Shown here: positions 47,986-60,619 of the stretch, piece by piece
Numbering within the stretch: position 1 is the first letter of the stretch
Layout of the letters: each line of letters begins with the position of its first letter
Origin: Polytrichum commune
Taxonomy: Eukaryota > Streptophyta > Polytrichopsida > Polytrichales > Polytrichaceae
NCBI GenBank assembly: GCA_950295325.1
Contig: OX485805.1
Coordinates: 50,368,758-50,432,757 of the forward strand
Direction: 5' to 3'
DNA: 64,000 bases
The notes under the pieces: model-generated
Told to the model about the DNA's origin: nothing
Seen by the model: the letters and a program-made list of their open reading frames with translations, nothing else
The model's database searches: none
Position numbers and translations under genes: made by a program

Positions 47986-48362
47986 TATGGTAAGGTAGAG
48001 GGTGCTTAACCCAACACTTTAAGCTATTACACATACATATGGCTATGTGGTTGATATGCAAAATATATATTCATATTAGCCTTTGGGCTAAACATAGGTA
48101 TCAAGAAAGAAAAAATATTTTTAATCTCAATAGAATATATGAGGAATATTCAACGTCAAAACTACTAGCTTCCTTAAACCAATCCATAGGTCCCATGTAT
48201 GGCAACCTCGCATATGATGAGGACCCCCACCTTCATTGCCTAGAACCAACATAACATAGTTGGGTACTAGACCCAAACTACATCAAAGCCCAAGTAGTAA
48301 TGGTACGCAAAGCCACACGGCTACCTCCACGATCCCACCAAGTTCGCTTGCAAAATCATCAC

Positions 48363-48430
48363 CTTGCATCCCGGGAACCGACCCCCTTGCATCCCGGGAA
48401 CCGACACCCTTGCATCCTAGGAACCGACCG
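48363..48430. repeat. 24-bp tandem repeat, nearly three copies
   Basis: The word cttgcatcccgggaaccgac recurs every 24 bp, with ctag for ccgg-type changes in the last copy. Confidence 0.9.
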
Positions 48431-48513
48431 TTCTATGCTTTGTGGGCCTACCTCCTTGGCCTTGTGAATAGAATGGCTAGAATAGACATTGACAAGCCAC
48501 CCTGATCCCACCA

Positions 48514-50315
48514 TGTGAGCCCAAAATAGTGCCCACATGTGGTGATTAACTCTTCGAAACCAATTTTTGTTTGACTTTGATGTGTTATGTTTATTCACAA
48601 AAACATAAAAAGAGTGAAGTGTGGTGTGGATTTAAGTTTAGGCATTAGAATGTGTTGTGCGATTATTTCAAGGTTGAATTCAATAAGAGTATGCCTTGAT
48701 AATGTGAGTAGGGGGTAAGGTGAAGCAAGGTGAGCTCCACGGGTTAAATGCCCACTTTTGGATCCACCTTGGTAGTTTAGGAAGAAGGAAGCTTGGTGGA
48801 TGGGGATTAGTCCCTACTTTGGAGGAGAAGGTTAAAGGATTGTGATTGGGGGTGCTAATCCTCTCACCCTATCCTCACCTCTCTCTCCCTCTCTCCCTCT
48901 CTCCCTCTTTGCTACTTAAGGTGTTTTCTCTCTTATTTTCCTCTCTCTCCATCAAGCGCTCTCAAGGGAGCAAGCTCTTAAGAGCTTGAGCCACGTGTGT
49001 GGGTTACTAGTCTTAGTGAAGCTAAGTAGTTAAGATCCCTCTCTTATACCTCCCAACCGGGGGAAACTCTTAGAGTTTAATGCCATATGTGGAATTAGGT
49101 AGAAGTTAGTGGAGTTAGAATGTTAGGACTAGCTTGGACCATTAGGGAATTGAGGTGATTAATGTGTGTAGATAGTTGCTTAGAGGGTTAGCTTAGGGTG
49201 GCCAAGAGCTCACAAGTTGGCACTTAGGCAAAAAGCCTGATTAGGAGCTGGGTAGGGTTGATTAATTAGGCTTAAGCTGGTCCTAACTTGGTAGAACTGG
49301 AGCTAACTCTGGACTGTGGCCAAGGTTGGTTTGAACTTGGTAGCGTTGGGCTAACTCTGGACTGTGGCCGAAGCTGGTCCTAACTTGGTAGAACTGGAGC
49401 TAACTCTGGACTGTGACGAAGGCTGGTTTGAACTGGGTAACGCTGGACTAACTCGGGAATGTGGACGAAGGCTGGTTTGAACTGGTAGCGTTGGGCTAAC
49501 TCTGGACTGTGGCCAAGGCTGGTTTGAACTTAGTAGCGCTGGGCTAACTCTGGACTGTGGCCGAAGCTGGTCCTAACTTGGTAGAACTGGAGCTAACTCT
49601 GGACTGTGGACGAAGGCTGGTTTGAACTGGTAGTACTAAGCTAACTCTGGACTGTGGCCAAGGCTGGTTGAACTGGTAGCGCTCGAGCTAACTCTGGATT
49701 GTGGCCGAAGGCTGGTTCTAACTTGGTAGCGTTGGAGCTAACTCTGGGCTGTGGCTGATAGCTACTACTAGCTGGGATTGGTTAGTGGATACTAGTTAGT
49801 GGCCTAAAGCTTGGCTTAATTTTGGGTGGCATCACCAAGATTAAATGACGGCCACGTCACACTACCTTTTGATGACGTGGTACATGTGTGGGTGTTGGAT
49901 TTATTAGACTAGATAGTTTTAGGTGTTGCTCCACAAGTAAGTGTAATTGAGATTGATTATTGAGAACAGTGTTTTTAAACACTTGCATCCTCTTGATCAA
50001 AATAACTTACACTTACAAGAATGGAGAAGATGAATGATCCTAACAAGGGGAAGGCAAGGGAAGTGAAGATTAAGGGTGCTAGAGGCATATCTTTAATGGC
50101 ATGTGTGGCCAAGGGTGCAGGGTGGACCCTAGAGAAGGCTAATGCCCCACTTGTTCAAGAAACAAGCAATAATAAAGTATCACAATCTTGAGCCATGGGA
50201 TATTCATTAACATGGAGGGTACCTACCATGATATTGTGAATTTGGTGCTACACATGTGACTCACAAAACCATCACCCGGACTAGGACGCTTAAGGGTGGT
50301 GGGTTTGGCCTCACA
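48514..50315 (+). mobile_element. solo LTR E (1802 bp), same family
   Basis: Starts TGTGAGCCCAAAATAG and ends GGGTTTGGCCTCACA. TSD CACCA is at 48509-48513 and 50316-50320. It contains a 48-bp minisatellite (about 49270-49760) and the stem-loop AGTGTT/AACACT (49968-49983). Confidence 0.93.
49270..49760. repeat. 48-bp minisatellite in solo LTR E, about 10 units
   Basis: The core gctaactctggactgtgg recurs about every 48 bp (for example ctaactct at 49303, 49351 and 49400). It is separated by alternating ctggtcctaacttgg and ctggtttgaactgg half-units. Confidence 0.9.
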
Positions 50316-50320
50316 CACCA

Positions 50321-51295
50321 TGAACCAACCCGAGATAAAGTGGAGCTTGTTACCTACCTTACATTAAGGTAGTGGAGGCCACTATGAGGTGGCACCACTA
50401 ATGACACCTAAAACCGTCACTCCGTGGGCCTAGACACTCCTGCACCATGGGGAATGCTTCAAGGCAGTAGAGTATTGGCAATTGGGAGGCGTTAATAGGT
50501 ATTGGTTTTGGATGGGGTGTTGGTTTAAGGGCCGGGGATTCGTGGCACTCAAGTAAAGTCATCCGGTAACAAAAATCGGATGAGTCCATCAAGAAGCTCG
50601 GATGGAGCTTACTTTAGTGAAACGCCTCCGAGTTGGCATGTAAGACCTATTTTCTCCCTCATAGCTATTTTGTAAATATTAATTAGTTGGCAAGGGGCCA
50701 TGATATGGCATTGGATGCTCTAAGCCTATTTTCTAACCTCCCATGAGTTATTTCCAAGGCCATGATGTGGCTTTGAATTCCACATGGTTATTTTGATAAA
50801 TATCGCAAGATATCAATGTGTGCAATATATAATTATGACGTGTTGTCATGAACATTCATTTTGTTCATAATTCATTTATTTTGCACGGGTGTGATTGCTC
50901 AAACATTTGTAATATGTCAAAATAATATATATCACCTTATGATAAATTGGTGAACTAAAAAAATCAATTCAATAATAATAATAATAATATAAAAAATTTA
51001 GTTTAAAATAACTAATATATACCATGAGACAAGGATAAATTATTACAATAATTCAGATAGGCTATAGTCAGAAACTTATGATTTTTTGAGTATATCCCAT
51101 CCATAACGTTGTCCCACAAGTCTAATTCCAAATAACATATCATTTATTTATACCTTATATTATATTACCTACAAAATAAAATAAAAATTTATATTTTTTG
51201 TTCTATGCTTTCTATTCTATCTTCATTGTTTTATTTTTGTCATCTTATGAACACTTGCACTAATTTGTCATTAGATTGACATATAATTTTAAATG
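50321..51295. other. no recognisable gene, increasingly AT-rich
   Basis: No open frame with recognisable content. An AAT microsatellite lies at about 50971-50989. Confidence 0.5.
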
Positions 51296-51299
51296 GTAA

Positions 51300-51650
51300 G
51301 TCACAAAATTATAACCTCAATGTTAATGAGGATTTTGTAATGTTTTTGACCTCCAAGTTTATTACGTGCTTCATTGATGGTTTCACTTCAGAAATGAAAT
51401 CCCAATCAATTGCTTATTTGCTAATTGGAAGTGCACATATATATTGGATTTTAGACCTTGAAGGTGAAGTGCATTCAATATGGGATTTGTAGTCAAGCGG
51501 CCTTGAAGAATGCAAGGGCAATGTTTTTTTCGAAGTTGGGCAAGGCGGACAACAATTTTCGGTCCAGTTTAGAAAATTTCTAAGGGTTGCCCCAACCCGA
51601 ATTTGATACCTCCGAAAATTCGTGAGGGGGTATTTAACGTCTGCCCATGT
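51300..51650 (+). repeat. dispersed repeat R1, copy d
   Basis: Contains attacgtgcttcattgatgg, cacttcagaaatgaaatccc, attggaagtgcacatatata, ccttgaaggtgaagtgcatt and a gttgggcaaggcgga tail. Confidence 0.88.
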
Positions 51651-51777
51651 TAATTTTTCTTAAAAATAACCGGATTAGTAGTGATAGGTTGGCAACACAT
51701 GATGCCCCCACTTGCTTCTATATGAGGCATTATTTATGTTTTTATGTCTATACCCCTTTATATTGATGCCTTAAGTA

Positions 51778-52433
51778 CAGTCCACCCTCTATAAATGTTA
51801 CACCTATAAGTGTTAACCCTCTCTAAATGTTAACTTTCTTCTACTCCCCACATATTGCACACTATAAATGTGAAACGTGTTAACTATTAACAAAATGGTC
51901 CTCCCTTCTTTGTAAATTCGACTCTATAAATATTAACGAATGAGGTCACCGAAGAGGATGTATGGGATGTTTTAGGCTCTATTGGTGGGACTTCTAATGT
52001 CTCAGATGATGATTGTGAGGGAGAGGAGTGTGAGGTGGAACCTATTCCATCTTATAGTGACTTGTAATCTAGTTTTGGTACCATTAGAAGGTACATGGAA
52101 TCACGTTCATGTGATGTGTCCAAGTATGTGGGTTTGTTGATGCAGATTGAGAAATATTTGCAAGTTGTGCATGCAGATGAATCTCACCAAAGAACCATTG
52201 ATTCATACTTCACCCGTGATTTGTAAACTTGATATTGAATAAAGTTTTGATTGGGTTTGCAATTTTATGAATGGTATTCTCTCACAAGGACTCTTCACAA
52301 TTGCTTATATTTATAAATGTTAAGATTTGTATATTGCTCAAAAAAGTAATTTTATAACTGTTAACTGTTAACACCTCTATAAATGTTAACTTTGATCCAC
52401 TCCCGAGGGTTAACATTTATAGAGGGTAAACTG
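51778..52433 (+). mobile_element. Emigrant/pogo-like (Tc1-mariner) element, 656 bp
   Basis: Ends CAGTCCACCCTCTATAAATG on the left and, on the opposite strand, CAGTTTACCCTCTATAAATG on the right, flanked by TA (51776-51777, 52434-52435). These ends resemble the Emigrant/Lemi family of plant pogo elements (CAGTA...CCTCTATAAATTA). The interior keeps the C-terminal end of a pogo-type transposase (51937-52225). Internal subterminal copies of TATAAATGTTAA occur at both ends. Confidence 0.85.
51937..52225 (+). pseudogene. pogo-type transposase C-terminal remnant
   Basis: Reads VTEEDVWDVLGSIGG, an acidic DDDCEGEECEVE stretch, YSDL, one TAA, then TIRRYMESRSCD, LLMQIEKYLQVVHAD and QRTIDSYFTRDL before the stop. 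The last part fits the helical tail after the DDE domain in Tigger/pogo proteins. The DNA-binding and catalytic domains are deleted. Confidence 0.6.
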
Positions 52434-52435
52434 TA

Positions 52436-53887
52436 TTAGATTAGACTAGGATTTTTAAAACTACTAAAACTTGGTATTTTTGAAACCCTTGAGACAAGGA
52501 ACCGACGACGTATAGAAGTGTCTAAAGTGATTCATCTCATCTGCGAAGATGAATGAACTCTCACTAATGAGAATACATGAGTGCCACGAATCCCCAGCCT
52601 TGGTTTAAGCACCCTCTACCTTAGCTGGAATAGAAGTTGAACAGAAACCAACATACCGTCGACTCAAACTACTCGGTAGACTTGTATGTGCACTGTGTGT
52701 TTTAAGTTAGTAAACTTCTTAAACTTATGCATGAGATGTGATATGTCTTGATTTCATCATGGGTAATTTGATGGGCCGAACTGCGTTCTGATTGACTGAT
52801 CTGTCTCCCGGGGTGGCAATTATCTGCAGCATTCGCAGGAGTTACCCACCGTCTTTAGAACTTGGGTTGGAGTCACTCAACTGTAATTTCCTAAGAAGCA
52901 TTTCTTGGAGCTACTTTTGTACTTTTGCATTATAAGCATTTCTAGACTTTAAGTTCTGCAGTGTAATATTTCACACCTAGGTAGTCTGAATGATGATCCC
53001 TGTTTTTGTGAAAATTGCTCCTAATTGGTTCTAAAACTGACTTCTGAAAATACAGACCTTTTGATTTCTAAATCAGACAGTAATCGGATTCAATGAGTTC
53101 CTCTCAATGCCCACCTTTTCCGAGCATGTTTCTCCTTCTTTGTCAAAGAAGAAATCATTGATCGATCGATCAGAAGTATTAGAAGTAGGAAAGTTGTTCT
53201 CCGGCTCCGGATCTTGCCACCCCGGATCTGCCTCTTCGACGAAAATTAAATAAGGACTTCACAAAGAAGTACATCATGATCAGGCACCAAGAAACAGAGG
53301 ACTGGTTTCAACGACAAAGATTGCCAACAAAGATCAGAGATGAAGTGCATTCTGTCTGCATAGCATACCACTTTGCTTTAGCAATATCTCGTGGTGATCT
53401 CACCCGACCTTAAAATTTTACTGCTTGTATATATGCAGTTCCCATCACTATAATTTAGGGAAGGTGTGAGCTACTGAGTAGGGATTATCATTGATCGAAT
53501 TGAAGCAATCCATTGCCATTTCTCTGAAGATGCTGGAAGCCAAAACTTTCTGCCACGCAACTTGGAAGGCTCATGCACCAATAATTACTGGAATCAGTAC
53601 AGGTTTTGTATACATTGGGTCCGCATCTAGGACCCAAAGTCATGCTAAGGTAGACTTCTACATATACTCTGAATGTGCCCCTACCGAATAATAGTGCAGG
53701 GGTTCCAGAGAGTCACAATTCGAAGCTGTGATACTGTATACAACACCAAATGCTTATTCTGATTCAGACCTGTCTGCGAGCGCTAATAACTGCCAATGAC
53801 TTGTCTTCTACTAAAAAATACTGAGGGCCAAACATCTACTTCAAGTAATTAAATCTGAATCTCCTTTAGGAATGTAGTTCCTCCATT
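52436..53887. other. no recognisable gene
   Basis: Normal-composition DNA with short frames only, such as 53491-53691, which has no motif. Confidence 0.45.
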
Positions 53888-54710
53888 TGCTCGCACATGC
53901 CACACGCTGGGCCTCGGCCATAGTACCAAACTTGATCTTGCAGCATTAATTGCGCTGAGATTAGCGAGTAAACTCAGAGATACTCTGGCTCAGTCTGCGG
54001 ATTCATTGGCAAATGAAGCGCCCACTCCATTCATGGATCTCCATCAATTTGCAGAACTGGCCACTCCTTTCTAGGATCTCAGGAGGTTTATTGTGCGTCT
54101 GAGGTGTCTCTAAGGACATCCAGGCTTAGTCCACACTGGCGCATTTGCGCACACAGACAGCTGAGAAGCACGCAGCACCTGCAAGGCAAGTACTGGGATC
54201 TGAGTGCTTGGCCAACGACGAAAGAAGTCAATCCAGCAAACGAAACCGAAGCAATTATATCACCACAAAAAGGTCCTGTGCAATTTGTGAGAACTAATCA
54301 ATCTGCAAATAAATTTATCATGACAGAATCAAGCAAGGTTAGAACATAATATTGTATTTTTTGCACAGGATCGTCAAAACTCTGACCCATTTTGAGAGCT
54401 GCAAGCAAGGGGGCCAAGCAGTTACTTACCTTTGAAGTTGTTCATCTTACCATACCTATGACTACTGGTTGTTGCTGTGTCCATCACACACATTTCAGCC
54501 ATGGCCACCGGGGTCCAAACAATTAATAAGGATGCTGTGCTGGAATCCTGAAGACGGCCTGTCCTGGAACCTCGATGCATATGATTGGCTGAGAGTGAAA
54601 AAGGAAAAGAAAAAGGTATTGATAGTAACATCAATGTAATCTGATGATATGTTCTAACTCATCAGCCAAACACATGCATGAAGGACGAGGAGGATTGCTT
54701 GCTGGGTTCC
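53888..54710 (+). other. conserved block Y with hairpin, paralogous to 9240-10080
   Basis: Shares ordered conserved words with block X from ctcgcac...cgctgggcctcgg to ggattgcttgct. Overall it is well diverged, but the terminal hairpin is kept. No long open frame. Confidence 0.7.
54575..54680 (+). ncRNA. candidate hairpin RNA, second copy
   Basis: ATGCATATGATTGGCTGAGA (54575-54594, continuing GTGA) pairs with the segment 54653-54679 (ending cagccaaacacatgcat). There are two mismatches and one bulge over about 24 bp. Stem changes relative to 9946-10045 are partly compensatory. Confidence 0.4.
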
Positions 54711-57700
54711 ATTAATCTGAACCCCCATGTTGCCAAGAATCCCAGATGCCCCGGGTGTACCGATTTCCCAAAATGAGCGACGTTCAGAAGTTAGACTGGC
54801 TGAAAGGGATTCTAAGTTGGGGGGATCTAGCTGTTGTCATTGTATGTGGGTCGAGCAAGATGAGCACAACTAAATAAGCTCTGACGAGCGTCGAATGAAT
54901 TGCTTGAATACTAAAAACGTGAAGACTGCCAGACCAGCTTCGGAGATCACATGGAACCGGTAAGTCCCGAGGCCCGGCTCAAAGAATACGTGCTTGTGCG
55001 CGCGGCCATCACTTGATTTTGTGTCACGTTTCTCTTCAAGAAGTCTATTGAGATGTTTGCACACTTTGTTTAAGCGAAATGAACCTTCACTGATCTGAGA
55101 ATGCAAATGTAACGACTACGAATGCTCAAACTGTGTGCACAAAAACAAACTTACTCCATTTCATTTGCGTCAACGACTGCGCAAAACGGTAAGTGGCAAC
55201 CCATTTCATTTCACTGAGCCTCTGTGAATGGAGGGTTGCGTGGTCGTGGTCGTGGGCATATCACATCCAAGCCATCCAATCTACCCATCCAATGACAAAG
55301 CCTCATCCTATGGTCTATCAAACCGTTCGCGCAGCTTCACAACAAATTTTGACGAATGAAATTTTGGTGGATGTAAAATAAGTGTTTGCAAGATGAAGGG
55401 GTTGATAGTTCATCCCATCGTTTGAGAGCATTTGTGTGGGAATTTGAAGGTTCCCAAAGAGTTCCTTAAATTCCCAATGAAGTTCCATGGAGGCTTGGTT
55501 TGGCTTCATGGGGTGTGATTGATTTAGAACTTTTGAAGCACTATGGAGGGCAAAACGAGGTTGGGGATGAGATCCTTTCACTCCTTGTAAATCCAGATTC
55601 ATGTAAGAGGGAGTTTTTTGATTTCAAATTGCAAGGCATGGTGGATTGGAATGATGTAACATTTGGAGACCTTTAGGCCATGATAACCTAGAATTTTGTT
55701 TTACAAGTGAAGTATGCTAACATTTTGGTTTTAGTTAATATTGCAACATGTCAATGTGTTAGTATGGCTACTTATGAAAAGGCTTTCACAGTGTAAAATG
55801 TGATCAAGACAAAGTTTAGAAACCATTTAAATACAAATCATCATCAAAATGTGCTAAGGGTGGCTATAGAGGTGTCATCTAGTGATTTTGATCACATTTT
55901 GGTTGTTGCTATTAAGCCATGATGAAATTCGTCTAAGTGGAGACACTTGTATTCTCACCTTGAAAAAAATCTTAGTGGCGAACCTTGTATGGAATATAAA
56001 CATGATATTGTGATTTCATAATTTTGTATGTAGTACTTGTGTTTACTTCATTATTGTATAGATTTCTTTTTAGCAAACTTCAAATAAAATTGCAATTCGT
56101 CTAAATATGATAAGGTGAGAATCCTTGATGTTCTAATGGAGAAAGACTACATCAAGTTCAATTCATGCCAATGATACTTTATGATGTTCACTTTATACAT
56201 TAGTGTGTCCGTTTGATTTTTTTCTTTGTTACTGCCTTTTGTTAAGTGTTGTGTTAATATTTTGGAGTGCTTATTTGATGTTAAAGGGTGCTAATTTCAA
56301 ATTTTAAAGCCCCGATCTAGTTTTTTGGTGTTATTTTCATGTATTATTGAGGGTGTTTCATATTTTCATACTTGAACACTTCTTATTTCTTTCAAAATAC
56401 GATTTGAAATGATCTTTTATCATACCTAATAATCAAAGTAGAAATAGTGTGCAAATTGCCTTAAACTGATGAATTGCCTTAAACTTAGTATTTGAACCGA
56501 TTTCTTGTTTTATTTGCCAGTTCTATAACATATTGCTTAAAATAAATTAGAAAAATTGATAGGGAAGCCAAAAAAACGTTAGGTTTTTCGATGAATCAAG
56601 GGACTAAGCTTAGGTATCAATTGATGACCATGGATGATATGCGAAAAAAACTCAAAAATTTGAATCACCTCGTAAACTCCTTGTTCATTGCTCCACAGTA
56701 TCTTATTATAAATATTTTGTGCATAACATACTTCAAATTCTTACAACAATGTTAATATTTCAAACCAAGACATTATGTATTTTAAAACCCACTAGTGATA
56801 CCCTCATTAATTCAAGGTCATTAAGCAATGCCAATAAGGGCCACGTCACATATAAAATTGAAGGCCCATGACCATTGTAATGTAAGAGCTCTTATTGGTT
56901 GAAAAGGCGGAGACCGTCCAAATTCATTTCAATCTAGGCGGTACAAGCTCAAAGGCCCAAAAAACAATTCATGGATGAAATATCTATATCGAGTTCTACA
57001 TGGTAGGTTGTTGATAAGGGTGAATGATAGTGGTAGACCAATCGCAAATTTCGGAAGACCATGAAAATAGAACAACTATCAATAGTTGCTAGAATTATTT
57101 TAATTATTTTTTTCAATAATAAATTTTCCATGACATTTTAGTTAAAAAGAGGCAAAGAGTCGTCTCTCTTAACAACCCACAAGTTGGAATGCTTGAAGTC
57201 TGCATGTACATGTGGTTTTGTAAACAATGTTTTTTATTGAATTTTTTTTGATAAATTTTTCATCAATATATAAGAGGTTTCTCTCAAAATGGGAGTTGTC
57301 GTGTAAATAGCGATCGTTTGTCACTACAACTTGAGTACCAACCACTACTAACAAACAACACTAAAACATAGCAAAGTCACACATAAACAATACACCTCGA
57401 CAGAGAAGAAAGAGAGTCAAACACTCATAAGAGCTCTAAATTTCTCTTCAAATACACACAATGAGTCAAACTATCTCTCACTCCACCATGGGAGAATCCA
57501 AGAGTGTAAGTAGGGGAAGAAGAACTCAAGATTTATTGCAAAAACATGCAATTTTCACCTCACACAAGCTCTCTCCACACATTCACTCACAAGACTTGAC
57601 TTGGCAAGAATGCCAAGCCAACGAGGAGGCTCCTCACTTAGGAGCCTTCCTCTCCACATCTAGATTCATCCATCCAAATCTAAATGGATGAAATCCAACG

Positions 57701-60100
57701 GATAAGGTGCGGCCGTCGACGCCGCATACCGTGACATAATCGTTTCGAAACCCAACAATGAGGACAAAATTTTCCTTGGGTATTTGGTGTCAACCACAAT
57801 TCAGGTTGCATAGACCCTCATTAGGAAATAGGAAGTTCAATAATTTTCAGTTGTCTAATGATGCAAACCCAATGATCCTCTATATAAGATACATTTGATG
57901 GAATATACAAATAACAAGCATAAACTTACATAAAATTTCAAGTCATAATAGTCATGAATATCGGTACAATGAGCAAATTAATATTTGGAATGGACGCGTG
58001 CAAGTGTTGTCGATCAAATGTCAACAAATACTTAAGATGACACACAATAGAATTCACATCCAAGTACTACAAAAGATTAAAAAAAAATCAAGACAAAATA
58101 AAAGAATTTTGTCAACAAATAATTAACAATTCTTCTAGTTTGATTGCATCTTTCTAGGCTACAATAGATTACTAAAAAATACGAATGCTTATATGGGAGC
58201 CTCCATACTGAAATTATAATCATTCATTCATATCAAGCTCAGTGTTTATACCTTGGCTATCTAAATATGAATATCTTTAAAGCTTCATCTGTCACAATGA
58301 TTTGGCTACTCCTTCATGTATTTTGTAGCCTCCATAAATATATATATATATATAATTTTTTTAATATCTTTGTCAACTTCTTATGCTTTTTTTTGCACCA
58401 TGTTCAATACTCTTGATATTATTAATTTACTTATAGTTGCTATTTCAATATTTTCTTTTATCATTCTATCAATGAACTATTATTTATTTATAATTTAAAT
58501 GTTTTCTTTACTTCTTCTATCCATTGCATATTAAATTGATTCTTACCAATTATACATATATTATGTTCTGCAATACATATAGAAACTATATTAGTCATGT
58601 ACCACGATGATATATTAATCATCTTCATAATAATTCTCTATCTTCCCTTCAAAATCTCGAAAGCACATTCTACACACATGAGAGTGAAAATTCGAACAAA
58701 ATTCCAATTTGCTTTATAATCTTTTATAGCCTTTGCACAACTTTTGAATGGGCTATAAATCTATAGCCATATTGGATATACATAATTTTCAATCAGTTTA
58801 TGGAGTAAGAAATTACCTTTAATGCAATTTCTTCCAACTTTTGTTAGTTGAACAATGTCCGATCATGCATACTTCATGTCTATCAAAGTTTGTAATCTCA
58901 AAATACACATTTTATATTGAATGTACCATGTAATAAAGATGAACGAAATCACTTTCGATAGTAATAATCTTCTTCTCCAATTATAGGTGCAAGCTCGGGG
59001 GGATCACTCCTCCTTGTGTTATATAACCACGTTCGTACAAAGGGTATTTTATGGGGCTATTTACCTCCTCATTTGGACTTTAAGAAACCCTATAAGTAAG
59101 AACCTACTTCACCAAATATTCAGCATCCTATAGGTAATTATAAAAGAAACCCTAGAATATTTCAACCCCGGGGGGGGGACTTAGAAATTTTTATCCGGGA
59201 TGGTGTGACCAAAGATATGGTGTGTTTAATTCTTATGAGCTAAAATTTTGAAATTTTTTAGAGATAATATAGGGCGGATAAAATATGAGAATTTGCATTA
59301 TAACTAATATAGGGTTCTCAATAATTCATTCAATTTTGAATTTTTATATCTAATATACCGTCTAGAAAAAAGACTGTAGACTGAAAATTGAACTAGTCGA
59401 TGGATGAAATATTGGTGTTTTCCGTCCAACGGTTGTACAAATGGATGAAAACAACTTTTTTTCCTGCGGTGGTACTGATGGATGAATTTCTGGATTTTGA
59501 GTTGGTACCGGCCGGGGCTTTCAGTTCGAATGGATGAAGGGCTCTTAAGGGTTTGCTTAGGGTTACGACCAGGTTTTCATAACCACATGCGCGTTTGAGG
59601 AAGCCGCTTCAGTTTTTCAAGGTTTCTCCAGTTGTCGACGGCTGCAGTTTGGGTTGTTTTCCGTGCGTTTTTTCTGGTTGATTGTGTGTTCTTCAACAGT
59701 GTGTGCAAGATTACGAGTGCTCCGAGATCTTGCATTACATGTCAATAACAAAATTCTCTACCCTGACTCCTCTGTAAGTGCGAATCCAACACTGGTACGT
59801 GACCGGCCTGCAAATTCATTCTAGTTGCTCAGATATAATCAACCAGAGAGCAATGAACGCGAAGAACCGACTACTAGTTACAGATGAGCAGCCGGTTGAG
59901 TGTGAGAAATTGAACCGGTTGAAGTTCATCAAGACTTCAGGAAAAACTACAGATCCATTTTGAGGAACACCTCAAACTCATACAGAAAAAAAACCTGAAA
60001 GATCGATCACAACACGTAGCCAATTGGACTTGGAAACACTCGGATTTTTGACCGATTGTAACGAAAATCCTACCCGGACGCTGGCGGAGAGTAGGCAGTC
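54711..60100. other. long AT-rich intergenic region, no gene recognised
   Basis: Over 5 kb with only short frames (for example 54870-55106 minus and 57461-57691 plus), none with a recognisable domain. Contains a TA microsatellite (about 58338-58353) and a G-run near 59170. The part after 59500 rises in GC and may belong to the promoter or 5' region of the gene at 60620. Confidence 0.5.
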
Positions 60101-60107
60101 TCACCCA

Positions 60108-60115
60108 TATATATA
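60108..60115 (+). promoter_or_regulatory. possible TATA box of the downstream gene
   Basis: TATATATA lies about 30 bp before a plausible transcript start and about 500 bp before the chosen ATG. A CAG|GTGAGC donor at about 60228 and TTTCGCAG or TGCATGCAG acceptors (about 60318 and 60461) would allow a 5' UTR intron. All of this is inferred. Confidence 0.3.
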
Positions 60116-60619
60116 CATTTTGGTCCTGCTGCTGCTCGCAGAAGATGGCTCTTAACTTCTTAAGTGATGATGGCGATTATGGGTCAGTGATCGGGAAGAT
60201 TTTCTAGCAAAAGTATATGTCCGTGCAGGTGAGCTAGGATACAAATCTCATCTACAAATAACATATTAATGTGGCAAAATTGTTACTTATATGGTTCCTT
60301 TGTTGGCTGATTTCGCAGCACAGTGTTTTTATTTCACATCACATTATTCCACATTCGTTTGTTGGTTTCTTTTGGTGTTTTGCAATTTCACTTCTGTTTA
60401 CTGAAGAAATATCATTTCATGGTTCAATCCTGCAGTTACTCATATTAATTTTGCATGCAGCACAACCCACGCAATCACGAAACGGAGAAGGTAGCACCAA
60501 TCTTTCTGAGTTAGTAACATAAGCTGTCTAGCTTCTCCACAACTCCAACACGCAAGTCAGGTTTAGGGTTGGTTCTGGGGTTTTCAATTAGAGGTTTGAA
60601 GTTTAGGGTGTCTTACACC

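Noticed and set aside
60271-60522. Hydrophobic 83-aa frame upstream of the long gene
   Set aside because: It lacks a proper ATG start and lies in a likely 5' UTR or intron. Its composition is T-rich.
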